Of a DNA stretch of 64,000 nt, positions 49,701 to 61,623 are shown piece by piece. The stretch is taken from assembly GCF_048569485.1 (NCBI RefSeq), contig NW_027442054.1:1-64000 (forward strand). Direction: 5' to 3'. Source of the stretch: Anomaloglossus baeobatrachus (taxonomy: Eukaryota > Chordata > Amphibia > Anura > Aromobatidae). A program made the translations under genes and the position numbers. How positions within the stretch are numbered: the stretch's first letter is position 1; the number at the start of each line of letters is the position of its first letter. The notes under the pieces are model-generated. The model was not told the DNA's origin. It searched no databases and worked only from the letters and a program-made list of their open reading frames with translations.

Positions 49701-52200
49701 GACAGACCCTGCACTACACATGAGGGAGAGAGAGCGACAGACCCCGCACTACACATGAGGGAGAGAGAGCGACAGACCCCGCACTACACATGAGGGAGAG
49801 AGAGCGACAGACCCCGCACTACACATGAGGGAGAGAGAGCGACAGACCCCGCACTACACATGAGGGAGAGAGAGCGACAGACCCCGCACTACACATGGGG
49901 GAGAGAGAGCGACAGACCCCGCACTACACATGAGGGAGAGAGAGCGACAGACCCCGCACTACACATGAGGGAGAGAGAGAGACAGACCCCGCACTACACA
50001 TGAGGGGGAGAGAGTGCGACAGACCCCGCACTATACATGAGGGAGAGAGCGACAGACCCCGCACTACACATGGGGGAGAGAGAGCGACAGACCCCGCATT
50101 ACACATGAGGGAGAGAGAGCGACAGACCCCGCACTACACATGAGGGAGAGAGAGCGACAGACCCCGCACTACACATGGAGGAGAGAGAGCGACAGACCCC
50201 GCACTACACATGAGGGAGAGAGAGAGACAGACCCCGCACTACACATGAGGGAGAGAGAGCGACAGACCCCGCACTACACATGGGGGAGAGAGCGACAGAC
50301 CCCGCACTACACATGGGGGAGAGAGCGACAGACCCCGCACTACACATGGGGGAGAGAGCGACAGACCCCGCACTACACATGAGGGAGAGAGAGCGACAGA
50401 CCCCGCACTACACATGAGGGAGAGAGAGCGACAGACCCCGCACTACACATGAGGGAGAGAGAGCGACAGACCCCGCACTACACATGGGGGAGAGAGCGAC
50501 AGACCCCGCACTACACATGGGGGAGAGAGCGACAGACCCCGCACTACACATGGGGGAGAGAGAGCGACAGACCCCGGACTACACATGAGGGAGAGAGACA
50601 GACCCCGCACTACACATGAGGGGGAGAGAGCGACAGACCCCGCACTACACATGGGGGAGAGAGCGACAGACCCCGCACTACACATGAGGGAGAGAGCGAC
50701 AGACCCCGCACTACACATGGGGGAGAGAGAGCGACAGACCCCGCACTACACATGAGGGAGAGAGAGCGACAGACCCCGCACTACACATGGGGGGGAGAGA
50801 GCGACAGACCCCGCACTACACATGAGGGAGAGAGAGAGCGACAGACCCCGCACTACACATGAGGGAGAGAGAGAGAGACCCCAGACTACACATGAGGGAG
50901 AGAGAGCGACAGACCCCGCACTACACATGGGGGAGAGAGCGACAGACCCCGCACTACACATGAGGGAGAGAGAGCGACAGACCCCGCACTACACATGAGG
51001 GAGAGAGAGCGACAGACCCCGCACTACACATGAGGGAGAGAGAGCGACAGACCCCGCACTACACATGAGGAAGAGAGAGAATGACAGACCCCGCACTACT
51101 CATGAGGGAGAGAGAGCGACAGACCCCGCACTACACATGAGGGAGAGAGCGACAGACCCCGCACTACACATGGGGGAGAGAGAGCGACAGACCCCGCACT
51201 ACACATGAGGGAGAGAGAGAGCGACAGACCCCGCACTACACATGAGGGGGAGAGAGCGACAGACCCCGCACTACACATGAGGGAGAGAGAGCGACAGACC
51301 CTGCACTACACATGAGGGAGAGAGAGCGACAGACCCCGCACTACACATGAGGGAGAGAGCGACAGACCCCGCACTACACATGAGGGAGAGAGAGTGACAG
51401 ACCCCGCACTACACATGAGGGAGAGAGCGACAGACCCCGCACTACACATGAGGGAGAGAGAGCGACAGCCCCCGCACTACACATGAGGGAGAGAGAGTGA
51501 CAGACCCCGCACTACACATGAGGGAGAGAGAGCGAAAGACCCCGCACTACACATGAGGGAGAGAGAGCGACAGACCCCGCACTACACATGAGGGAGAGAG
51601 AGCGACAGACCCCGCACTACACATGAGGGAGAGAGAGCGACAGACCCCGCACTACACATGAGGGAGAGAGAGTGACAGACCCCGCACTACACATGGGAGA
51701 GAGAGCGACAGACCCCGCACTACACATGAGGGAGAGAGCGACAGACCCCGCACTACACATGGGAGAGAGAGAGCGACAGACCCCGCACTACACATGAGGG
51801 AGAGAGCGACAGACCCCGCACTACACATGGGGGAGAGAGAGCGACAGACCCCGCACTACACATGGAGGAGAGAGAGCGACAGACCCCGCACTACACATGA
51901 GGGAGAGAGAGCGACAGACCCCGCACTACACATGGGGGAGAGAGAGTGACAGACCCCGCACTACACATGGAGGAGAGAGAGAGCGACAGACCCCGCACTA
52001 CACATGGGGGAGAGAGAGAGCGACAGACCCCGCACTACACATGGAGGAGAGAGAGACAGACCCCGCACTACACATGGGGGAGAGAGAGCGACAGACCCCG
52101 CACTACACATGAGGGAGAGAGAGAGCGACAGACCCCGCACTACACATGAGGGAGAGAGAGCGACAGACCCCGCACTACACATGAGGGAGAGAGAGCGACA
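46800..52200. repeat. About 2.7-kb higher-order duplication in the right 35-bp array
   Basis: Unusual units recur about 2696 bp apart. For example, a variant reading AGAGAGAATGACAGACC with ACTACTCATGAGG occurs near 48376 and 51071, and a run of three short GGGGGAGAGAGCG units lies near 47580 and 50280. Differences are very few, so this is a recent block duplication or possibly an assembly duplication. Confidence 0.8.
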
Positions 52201-52639
52201 GACCCCGCACTACACATGAGGGAGAGAGAGCGACAGACCCCGCACTACACATGAGGGAGAGAGAGAGCGACAGACCCCGCACTACACATGGGGGAGAGAG
52301 AGCGACAGACCCCGCACTACACATGAGGGAAAGAGAGCGACAGACCCCGCACTACACATCGGGGAGAGAGAGCGACAGACCCCGCACTACACATGAGGGA
52401 GAGAGAGAGCGACAGACCCCGCACTACACATGAGGGAGAGAGAGCGACAGACCCCGCACTACACATGAGGGAGAGAGAGCGACAGACCCCGCACTACACA
52501 TGGGGGAGTGAGAGCGACAGACCCCACACTACAGATGAGGGAGAGAGAGCGACAGACCCCGCACTACACATGAGGGAGAGAGAGCGACAGACCCCGCACT
52601 ACACATGAGGGAGAGAGAGCGACAGACCCCGCACTACAC

Positions 52640-55600
52640 ATGAGGGAGAAAGAGCGACAGACCCCGCACTACACATGGGGGAGAGAGAGCGACAGACCCC
52701 ACACTACACATGGAGGAGAGAGAGCGACAGACCCCGCACTACACATGGAGGAGAGAGAGCGACAGACCCCACACTACACATGGAGGAGAGAGAGCGACAG
52801 ACGCCGCACTACACATGAGGGAGGGAGAGCGACAGACCCCACACTACACATGGAGGAGAGAGAGCGACAGACCCCACACTACACATGTAGGAGAGAGAGC
52901 GACAGACCCCACACTACACATGGAGGAGAGAGAGCGACAGACCCCACACTACACATGGAGGAGAGAGAGCGACAGACCCCGCACTACACATGAGGGAGAG
53001 AGAGCGACAGACCCCGCACTACACATGAGGGAGAGAGAGCGACAGACCCCGCACTACACATGGGGGAGAGAGAGCGACAGACCACGCACTACACATGAGG
53101 GAGAAAGAGCGACAGACCCCGCACTACACATGAGGGAGAGAGAGCGACAGACCCTGCACTACACATGAGGGAGAGAGAGCGACAAACCCCGCACTACACA
53201 TGAGGGAGAGAGAGCGACAGACCCCGCACTACACATGGGGGAGAGAGAGCGACAGACCCCGCACTACACATGAGGGAGAGAGAGCGACAGACCCTGCACT
53301 ACACATGGGGGAGAGAGAGAGTGACAGACCCCGCACTACACATGAGGGAGAGAGAGCGACAGACCCCGCACTACACATGAGGGAGAGAGAGCGACAGACC
53401 CCGCACTACACATGGGGGGGAGAATGAGCGACCAGACCCCGCACTACACATGGGGGAGAGAGAGCGACAGACCCCGCACTACACATGGGGGAGAGAGAGA
53501 GCGACAGATCCCGCACTACACATGGTGGAGAGAGAGCGACAGACCCCGCACTACACATGGGGGGGAGAGAGCGACAGGCCCCACACTACACATGGGGGGG
53601 AGAGAGCGACAGACCCCGCACTACACATGAGGGAGAGAGAGAGCGACAGACCCCGCACTACACATGAGGGAGAGAGAGAGCGACAGACCCCGCACTACAC
53701 ATGAGGGAGAGAGAGCGACAGACCCCGCACTACACATGAGGGAGAGAGAGCGACAGACCCCGCACTACACATGGGGGAGAGAGAGCGACAGACCCCACAC
53801 TACACATGAGGGAGAGAGATCGACAGACCCCACACTACACATGAGGGAGAGAGAGCGACAGACCCCGCACTACACATGAGGGAGAAAGAGCGACAGACCC
53901 CGCACTACACATGGGGGAGAGAGAGAGCGACAGACCCCGCACTACACATGAGGGAGAGAGAGCGACAGACCCCGCACTACACATGAGGGAGAGAGAGCGA
54001 CAGACCCCGCACTACACATGAGGGAGAGAGAGCGACAGACCCCGCACTACACATGAGGGAGAGAGAGCGACAGACCCCGCACTACACATGAGGGAGAGAG
54101 AGCGACAGACCCCGCACTACACATGAGGGAGAAAGAGCGACAGACCCCGCACTACACATGGGGGAGAGAGAGCGACAGACCCCGCACTACACATGGGGGA
54201 GAGAGAGCGACAGACCCCACACTACACATGGAGGAGAGAGAGCGACAGACCCCGCACTACACATGGAGGAGAGAGAGCGACAGACCCCACACTACACATG
54301 GAGGAGAGAGAGCGACAGACCCCGCACTACACATGAGGGAGGGAGAGCGACAGACCCCACACTACACATGGAGGAGAGAGAGCGACAGACCCCACACTAC
54401 ACATGTAGGAGAGAGAGCGACAGACCCCGCACTACACATGAGGGAGAGAGAGCGACAGACCCCGCACTACACATGAGGGAGAGAGAGCGACAGACCCCGC
54501 ACTACACATGGAGGAGAGAGAGCGACAGACCACGCACTACACATGAGGGAGAAAGAGCGACAGACCCCGCACTACACATGAGGGAGAGAGAGCGACAAAC
54601 CCCGCACTACACATGAGGGAGAGAGAGCGACAGACCCTGCACTACACATGGGGGAGAGAGAGCGACAGACCCCGCACTACACATGAGGGAGAGAGAGCGA
54701 CAGACCCTGCACTACACATGGGGGAGAGAGAGAGTGACAGACCCCGCACTACACATGAGGGAGAGAGAGCGACAGACCCCGCACTACACATGAGGGAGAG
54801 AGAGCGACAGACCCCGCACTACACATGGGGGAGAGAGAGCGACAGACCCCGCACTACACATGGGGGAGAGAGAGATTGACAGATCCCGCACTACACATGG
54901 TGGAGAGAGAGCGACAGACCCCGCACTACACATGGGGGGGAGAGAGCGACAGGCCCCGCACTACACATGGGGGGGGAGAGAGCGACAGACCCCGCACTAC
55001 ACATGAGGGAGAGAGAGAGCGACAGACCCCGCACTACACATGGGGGCGAGAGAGAGCAACAGACCCCGCACTACACATGAGGGAGAGAGAGCGACAGAAA
55101 CCGCACTACACATGAGGGAGAGAGAGCGACAGACCCCGCACTACACATGGGGGAGAGAGAGCGACAGACCCCGCACTACACATGGGGGAGAGAGAGTGAC
55201 AGACCCTGCACTACACATGGGGGAGAGAGCGACAGACCCCGCACTACACATGAGGAGAGAGAGCGACAGACCCCGCACTACACATGGAGAAGAGCGAGAG
55301 TGACAGACCCTGCACTACACATGAGGGAGAGAGAGCGACAGACCCCGCACTACACATGGGGGGGAGAATGAGCGACCAGACCCCGCACTACACATGGGGG
55401 AGAGAGAGCGACAGACCCCGCACTACACATGGGGGAGAGAGAGATTGACAGATCCCGCACTACACATGGTGGAGAGAGAGCGACAGACCCCGCACTACAC
55501 ATGGGGGGGAGAGAGCGACAGGCCCCGCACTACACATGGGGGGGAGAGAGCGACAGACCCCGCACTACACATGAGGGAGAGAGAGAGCGACAGACCCCGC

Positions 55601-55960
55601 ACTACACATGGGGGCGAGAGAGAGCAACAGACCCCGCACTACACATGAGGGAGAGAGAGCGACAGAAACCGCACTACACATGAGGGAGAGAGAGCGACAG
55701 ACCCCGCACTACACATGAGGGAGAGAGAGCGACAGACCCAGCACTACACATGGGGGAGAGAGAGCGACAGACCCCGCACTACACATGGGGGAGAGAGAGT
55801 GACAGACCCTGCACTACACATGGGGGAGAGAGCGACAGACCCCGCACTACACATGAGGAGAGAGAGCGCCAGACCCCGCACTACACATGGAGAAGAGCGA
55901 GAGTGACAGACCCTGCACTACACATGAGGGAGAGAGAGCGACAGACCCCGCACTACACAT
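52640..55960. repeat. Further block duplications in the right 35-bp array
   Basis: A block starting with GGGAGAAAGAGCG recurs about 1483 bp apart (52644 and 54127). A GAATGAGCGACCAGACC variant occurs near 53422 and 55367. A GGGGGCGAGAGAGAGC variant recurs 569 bp apart (near 55044 and 55613). Confidence 0.65.
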
Positions 55961-56307
55961 GAGGGAGAGAGAGCGACAGACCCCGCACTACACATGGAGG
56001 AGAGAGAGAGAGCGACAGACCCCGCACTACACATGAGGGAGAGAGAGCGACAGACCCCGCACTACACATGAGGGAGAGAGAGCGACAGACCCCGCACTAC
56101 ACATGGGGGAGAGAGAGCGACAGACCCCGCACTACACATGAGGGAGAGAGAGCGACAGACCCCGCACTACATATGGGAGAGAGAGAGCGACAGACCCCGC
56201 ACTACACATGGGGGAGAGAGAGTGACAGACCCTGCACTACACATGGGGGAGAGAGAGAGCGACAGACCCCGCACTACACATGGGGGAGAGAGAGCGACAG
56301 ACCCTGC

Positions 56308-56397
56308 CTTTTGTTGATTTTCTCATCATCTCATCCTCTTTACAATAAAGGATCTTCTGTCGTTTTCTTTTGATTTTTCCTGTTTGACCCAAGAAAG
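56308..56397 (+). other. Unique stretch before the coding exon, likely splice acceptor region
   Basis: About 90 bp, pyrimidine-rich (TCTTCTGTCG, TTTTCTTTTGATTTTTCCTG), ending GACCCAAG and then AAAG before the ATG. A 3' splice site would be expected here; I cannot fix which AG is used. Confidence 0.45.
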
Positions 56398-56475
56398 ATG
56401 AATAAGGACAAAGACCAAATTATGGAGAAGATATTAAACCTGAGTCTGGAGATAATCTTCCATCTTACTGGAGAG
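56398..56475 (+). CDS. First coding exon of a frog C2H2 zinc-finger gene (FAX-type N-terminal module)
   Basis: Twenty-six codons beginning MNKDKDQIMEK and ending LEIIFHLTGE. They are followed directly by GTGAGAGG, so the exon ends in phase 0 at a strong splice donor (GT at 56476-56477). The start has a purine at -3 (AAGATG). The peptide resembles the N-termini I recall for Xenopus C2H2 zinc-finger proteins (MDKDR...ERILNLTLEIIYLLTGE), part of the finger-associated box module, whose next exon usually begins with DYTVV. Such proteins are nuclear DNA-binding factors. No finger exons are seen to 64000; they may lie beyond the window, or this may be an orphan exon. The frame is clean, but 26 codons are too few to judge selection. 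Recognition is from memory, not a search. Confidence 0.65.
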
Positions 56476-57868
56476 GTGAGAGGTTCTGATGTCATTATAT
56501 TACATCATTATCTATGGGGATAACAGAGGATATGACCGGGGAGGTGAGAGGTTCTGATGTCATCACATTACATCATTATCTATGGGGATAACAGAGGATA
56601 TGACCGGGGAGGTGAGAGGCTCTGATGTCATCACATTACATCATTATCTATGGGAATAACAGAGGATATGACCGGGGAGGTGAGAGGCTCTGATGTCATC
56701 ACATTACATCATTATCTATGGGAATAACAGAGGATATGAACGGGGAGGTGAGAGGTTCTGATGTCATCACATTACATCATTATCTATGGGAATAACAGAG
56801 GATATGACCGGGGAGGTGAGAGGCTCTGATGTCATCACATTATATCATTATCTATGGGAATAACAGAGTATATAACCGGGGAGGTGAGAGGCTCTGATGT
56901 CATCACATTACATCATTATCTATGGGAATAACAGAGGATATGAACGGGGAGGTGAGAGGTTCTGATGTCATCACATTACATCATTATCTATGGGAATAAC
57001 AGAGGATATGACCGGGGAGGTGAGAGGCTCTGATGTCATCACATTACATCATTATCTATGGGAATAACAGAGGATATGAACGGGGAGGTGAGAGGCTCTG
57101 ATGTCATCACATTACATCATTATCTATGGGAATAACAGAGGATATGAACGGGGAGGTGAGAGGCTCTGATGTCATCACATTACATCATTATCTATGGGGA
57201 TAACAGAGGATATGACCGGGGAGGTGAGAGGCTCTGATGTCATCACATTACATCATTATCTATGGGAATAACAGAGGATATGACCGGGGAGGTGAGAGCC
57301 TCTGATGTCACCACATAACATCATTATCTATGGGAATAACAGAGGATATGACCGAAGAGGCGAAAGGTTCTGATGTCATCACATTACATCATTATCTATG
57401 GGAATAACAGAGGATATGACCAGGGAAGTGAGAGGCTCTGATGTCATCACATTACATCATTATCTATGGGAATAACATGATATGACCGGGGAGGTGAGAG
57501 GCTCTGATGTCATCACATTACATCATTATCTATGGGAATAACAGAGGATATGACCGGGGAGGTGAGAGGTTCTGATGTCATCACATTACATCATTATCTA
57601 TGGGAATAACAGAGGATATGACCGGGGAGGTGAGGGGTTCTGATGTCATCACATTACCTTATTATCTATGGGAATAACAGAGGATATGACCGGGGAGGTG
57701 AGAGGTTCTGATGTCATCACATTACATCATTATCTATGGGAATAACAGAGGATATGACCGGGGAGGTGAGAGGTTCTGATGTCATCACATTACATCATTA
57801 TCTATGGGAATAACAGAGGATATGACCGGGGAGGTGAGAGGTTCTGATGTGATCACATTACATCATTA
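56476..57868 (+). repeat. 68-bp intronic minisatellite carrying repeated splice donors
   Basis: About 20 units of 68 bp. Each starts GTGAGAGGCTCTGATGTCAT and ends GGATATGACCGGGGAG, so nearly every junction recreates GGGGAG|GTGAGAGG, the same donor context as the exon end (GGAGAG|GTGAGAGG). The first unit begins exactly at the exon/intron border. The array therefore appears to have grown from the exon's own donor and first intron bases. Confidence 0.9.
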
Positions 57869-58559
57869 TTAGGGATGAACGAATATATTCGCCACTATTC
57901 GGTATTCGACGGATAATGGGGTATTAAAGGTATTCGGTATCCGACGCCTAATATGGTATTTCCTCCAATACTTTCATTTTCGTTTCTGCACTTAATGGCG
58001 CCTTTTTCCAGCCAATGAACACATCTGACATTGCTTGCCCTCACAGTAACGCCGCAGCCATCTTTGTTGTGGTGTTACTGTGATTGGCTTGGCTGCACAG
58101 TGTCATGTACTGTGTGCGGTACAGCATTTTTCCAGCCAACTAATACTAGTCCTTCTAAGGGCTGAAGATATTTAGCATTAGCTGTTAGCGACTGTGTAAA
58201 TCATAGAAACAGGTATAGGGACAGTTCAGGTTATTGTATGAGATAGTGTTCCTGCTGCACAATCCAAAATAGTCCTTTTTAAGGGCTGAAGACAGTGTCC
58301 ACTATGTGCTAGCTGCTGTGTAAATCATAGAACTGCTGCAAAAGAAAAAAAATCCTTTTCTTAGTGCTGCATACGGTCTGTTCCTGCAGTGTGTGATATA
58401 GGGACAGCTTACTCACAGGCAGGGAGAGATTTAAAGCTATCCTGACATCTGCTATCTCTGTGTCTGTTTTACTAGCAATAGGTATTACAACTTACAAAAA
58501 AAGGGCCCAAAATTGTAAAAACAACGGGTTCAGGTGTAGTGTAGTGCCTGTCAGCCACC
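57869..58559. repeat. Interspersed repeat of unknown class
   Basis: Starts at an abrupt break from the minisatellite with AGGGATGAACGAATATATTC. It contains several inverted ATTCGG/CGAAT motifs, then CCTTTTAAGGGCTGAAG-type segments repeated two or three times. The ends and class are not clear; no coding frame. Confidence 0.4.
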
Positions 58560-59030
58560 ATCTCAATTCACATTCTGAGTGTTACCAAATTTTTAGTAAT
58601 ACTAGGTGTCAGTGGCACAACTTCTGCCTCATGGCCAGTACCTTCCTACAAGCAAGCTAGCATACTTTTGGGGGCTCCATATCTTACAGAACCTACCTAG
58701 TGGCTTTCTGCAACTAACACACAGTCTCAGTGTTACCCAATTTTTATTATTACTCTGTGTCAGGGTCACAACTTTTGCTTCAAGTCCAGTACCTTCCTAG
58801 CAACAAGCTAGCATATTTTGAGGGGCTTCATATCTCACAGAACCTACCTAGTGGCTTGCTGCAACTAACACACAGTGTCAGTGTTATCCAATTTTTATTA
58901 ATTCTTGGTGTCAGGTGCACAAATTCTTCCTCAACTCCAGTACTTTCCAATCAGCCACCTAGTGTAATTTTGGGGGTTTCATATCTTACAGAACCTACAT
59001 AGTGGCTTGCTCTTACTAAAACACAGTCTG
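58560..59030 (+). repeat. About 150-bp tandem repeat, three copies
   Basis: Copies start near 58578, 58731 and 58880 (GTGTTACCCAATTTTTATTA type). Each contains CAGTACCTTCC, CAAGCTAGCATA and TCTTACAGAACCTACCTAG. The copies are moderately diverged. Confidence 0.75.
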
Positions 59031-59727
59031 AGTTCCAAAAACCAATACTAAAATAAAAGTATTGTTGTCAGGAAAAGGGGGAGGAAGTGGAAGTTACACC
59101 CCCCTTTCCACCCGATAGAGCATGTGACTCGCTCTCTAGCGCCCCTCTTATAGTCAGGAGAATTATGGAATTGCCCGACAATACGCAAGGAGGCCGCTAT
59201 TTTACTATGCCAATGATTGAAGGGTTCCCGGTGAGTGTGGGGTATATATTCCCCCGACTCCTGTGAGCGGAATATATCTAATCCTCCCCTGATCTCACTG
59301 AATACCCCACAATGATCCTTGGCATAAACTCACTGCCACCAATTACGATAACTATTACGCCGAGCCCACAGACGTGGAATTCAGGATCGAGATAACAGAA
59401 CAGCCCAAGATTAAATTATATATATTTTAATCGCCTTACGGGCACACGAGATACTACAATATATACAATATGAGAAAAACACTGTGGAAAGAAAGCGCAA
59501 TAGGGTCTTACCCCAGAAAATTGGGGAAAATCAAGGAGGGTGGTCTTACTCACCTATAGGGGTTGTGAAAGTCACAACGCCTATAACAGCATATAAAAGT
59601 ATCCAAGCCACGGCAGCGGACCCAAGAGTAGCAGATAACAGAAAGTAGTAGATAGGGATGTTAAACCGCGCCACTGACTCAGCCGATCCAGGAGATTAAT
59701 GGATAGGTGTTGCTTTAATTCATTACA

Positions 59728-59784
59728 CAGATCAGGTCAACGCGTTTCGGGAGTCGCAGCTCCCTTCATCAGGACAGTCTGGCA
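59728..59784 (-). ncRNA. Hammerhead-ribozyme-like motif 4 (best preserved)
   Basis: Minus strand: CAGA outer stem I, CT loop, GTC inner stem I, CTGATGA (59772-59766), extra A, GGGAG stem II, CTGCGA loop, CTCCC, GAA (59748-59746), AC-GC-GT minimal stem III, T at the cleavage position (59739), GAC inner stem I, a CTGA loop, TCTG outer stem I (59731-59728). Two-part stem I with internal loops is the type I arrangement reported for PLEs. The one extra A next to stem II is the only departure I see. Confidence 0.6.
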
Positions 59785-60239
59785 AGCAAAACACATCTGC
59801 TGTACAGGGAATACTTCCAGCAATATATACCTTACTGATGACGTCATGGTCCGCCCACTTCTGAAAAAAATCGGCGGGAATCCATATATAGAAAAAAATG
59901 TGTATGTTTCATCTCTATTACATTCAGCCTTTCTTATAGTACGTCACTTTGCCCTTGTCATATCTGTCCTGACGACTCAGAGGTTTAAAATAAAAATGAA
60001 TTACAAAGAAAATAAAAACATATGTTTGTGCAAAATCTATATGCGTCTCTCTCTTTTTCATATGGTGTCAAAAAAAGTTCATGGGGAACCCATGTAAATG
60101 TGCACCTCAACCATCGCAACATTACCTAGAACCTGCTTAGGAAGGTATCAATTTAATCAAAGCGGCCGGAATGTGATCGTATAGTCCGCCCGTACCATAT
60201 GGGAGGTGACCGTCGGGATGTGTTCAAAAAACGGGAATC

Positions 60240-60420
60240 ATTATAAGGAGTACTACAGGGAAAAAAATATATATATATATAATGAAAAAAGGCGTAGCTA
60301 AGAGGATCAATTATCCCATAAATGAAAAAATATACATATATATATATATCTACATTATGTGATATTCACTGGATAGAAAAAAATTTTTTTATATATATAA
60401 ATTGGATTAATAAGAAGAAG
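60240..60420. repeat. AT-rich microsatellite runs
   Basis: Several (TA)n/(AT)n runs (ATATATATATATAATG, TATATATATATATC) mixed with A-rich spacers, in the non-coding part of the PLE. Confidence 0.8.
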
Positions 60421-60829
60421 GGGATCACAATAATATACCTTAAAGAACGGTGCCATTGTCTGAGACCCAAAAACCTAATTAAGCCTAAGCTCCATGGCGG
60501 GAACATAAAGCAAACCAAGGACGCTATAGTATCTTGTGTGTAAGTGCAGGTTTAAAAACCCTATCCCTATGATTGTTAAATGCCTCGACCAACCCGCTAG
60601 TGCGGGTCAAGCTAAGGGAAAGAACACCATCAATGTTTTTTAATCGGAAACCAGCATTACATCACCATGTAATCTAGATTAATTTTATTACCGATCTGTG
60701 GAATAGTAAAAAAATTTTTTTATATTTATTATTATTTACTTGACTATACCCGGTTACTAAGTGTAGGAAAAAATACAAACAACTATTTGGTGAAGGTATG
60801 GAAATAGTATAAAAAGACTGAATTATGCC

Positions 60830-61145
60830 GTGAGGGTGAATAAGTACAACATGGGAGGAAAAAATCAGGTGCACATGTCAAGATAACCTCTTTCGAGGAA
60901 TGTGCGCAGACCTCTGCTGAGTGAAGGTAAGGAGCTAGTGTAAAATTGAGGTTGAATAAAGTTCAAACCCGTGGGAAAAATTCCAGTGCGCATGTCAAGT
61001 CAACCCTCTCTCGAGGAAAATGTCCAGATCTCTGTTCAGTAGAAATATGGAGCTAGTATGAGAGGAGCTATACCGTGCGGGTGAAAGAAGTACAAAATCG
61101 TGGGAACAATTCCAGTGCGCATGTCAAGGAGATCCCTCTTGAGAA
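60830..61145. repeat. 116-128 bp tandem repeat, about three copies, in the PLE 3' region
   Basis: A GTGCRCATGTCAAG motif recurs near 60870, 60985 and 61113, each followed by a CCTCTYTCGAGGAA-type segment and preceded by GGGAAAAATTCC-type sequence. The copies are diverged. It lies between the PLE stop codon and the hammerhead-like motif. Confidence 0.7.
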
Positions 61146-61623
61146 ATCCGTTTCTCTGAAGCTATGTGTGGTCTGTAGTGTGTCACAAAAACCTTACAAC
61201 TGTTATATCTCTAGCTATTATTAAGAATAAATATATGTACATATGAAGAAAGTAATTGTGTATAAAAGTGTATAAAATTATGTTAAAACCTGAAGCTATG
61301 ACCTGATCAAATTATTACAATAAATTCTTAAAATTATTAAAATAATGACTACCTGACAGGATGTAATTCCTCTAAAAAAATATATATATAAAAAACTAAA
61401 ACATCATAAAAATACATAAAAATACATGAAAAATACATAAAAATTAGATTAGTGAAAACTACATAGGAACTCATAGTCCATGATATTCTCTAATCAGGGA
61501 AGATCCATTGCTTGTTAGACGGCGGCCCTGAGCAATACTATCCTTGGGGACATCATTGTCATTTCTCTTACAACACAGGTATATCATTATTAAAGGGACT
61601 TTCTTTCGGGAAAAACTAGTGAA

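Larger units (their letters stand above)
46587..56307 (+). repeat. 35-bp satellite array, right copy (inverted)
   Basis: About 278 units reading GACAGACCCCGCACTACACA then TGGGGGAGAGAGAGC, the reverse complement of the left array. Relative to each predicted promoter the unit has the same orientation. The array runs from about 30 bp after the predicted exon 1 donor to about 90 bp before the zinc-finger exon, so it would fill the first intron. Open frames here are artefacts. Confidence 0.97.

Noticed and set aside
1-57868. CRISPR-like reading of the regular repeats
   Set aside because: Units are directly adjacent with no unique spacers, and all context is vertebrate.
58460-59002. Overlapping 60-90 residue frames
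   Set aside because: They lie on the 150-bp tandem repeat and repeat its translation.
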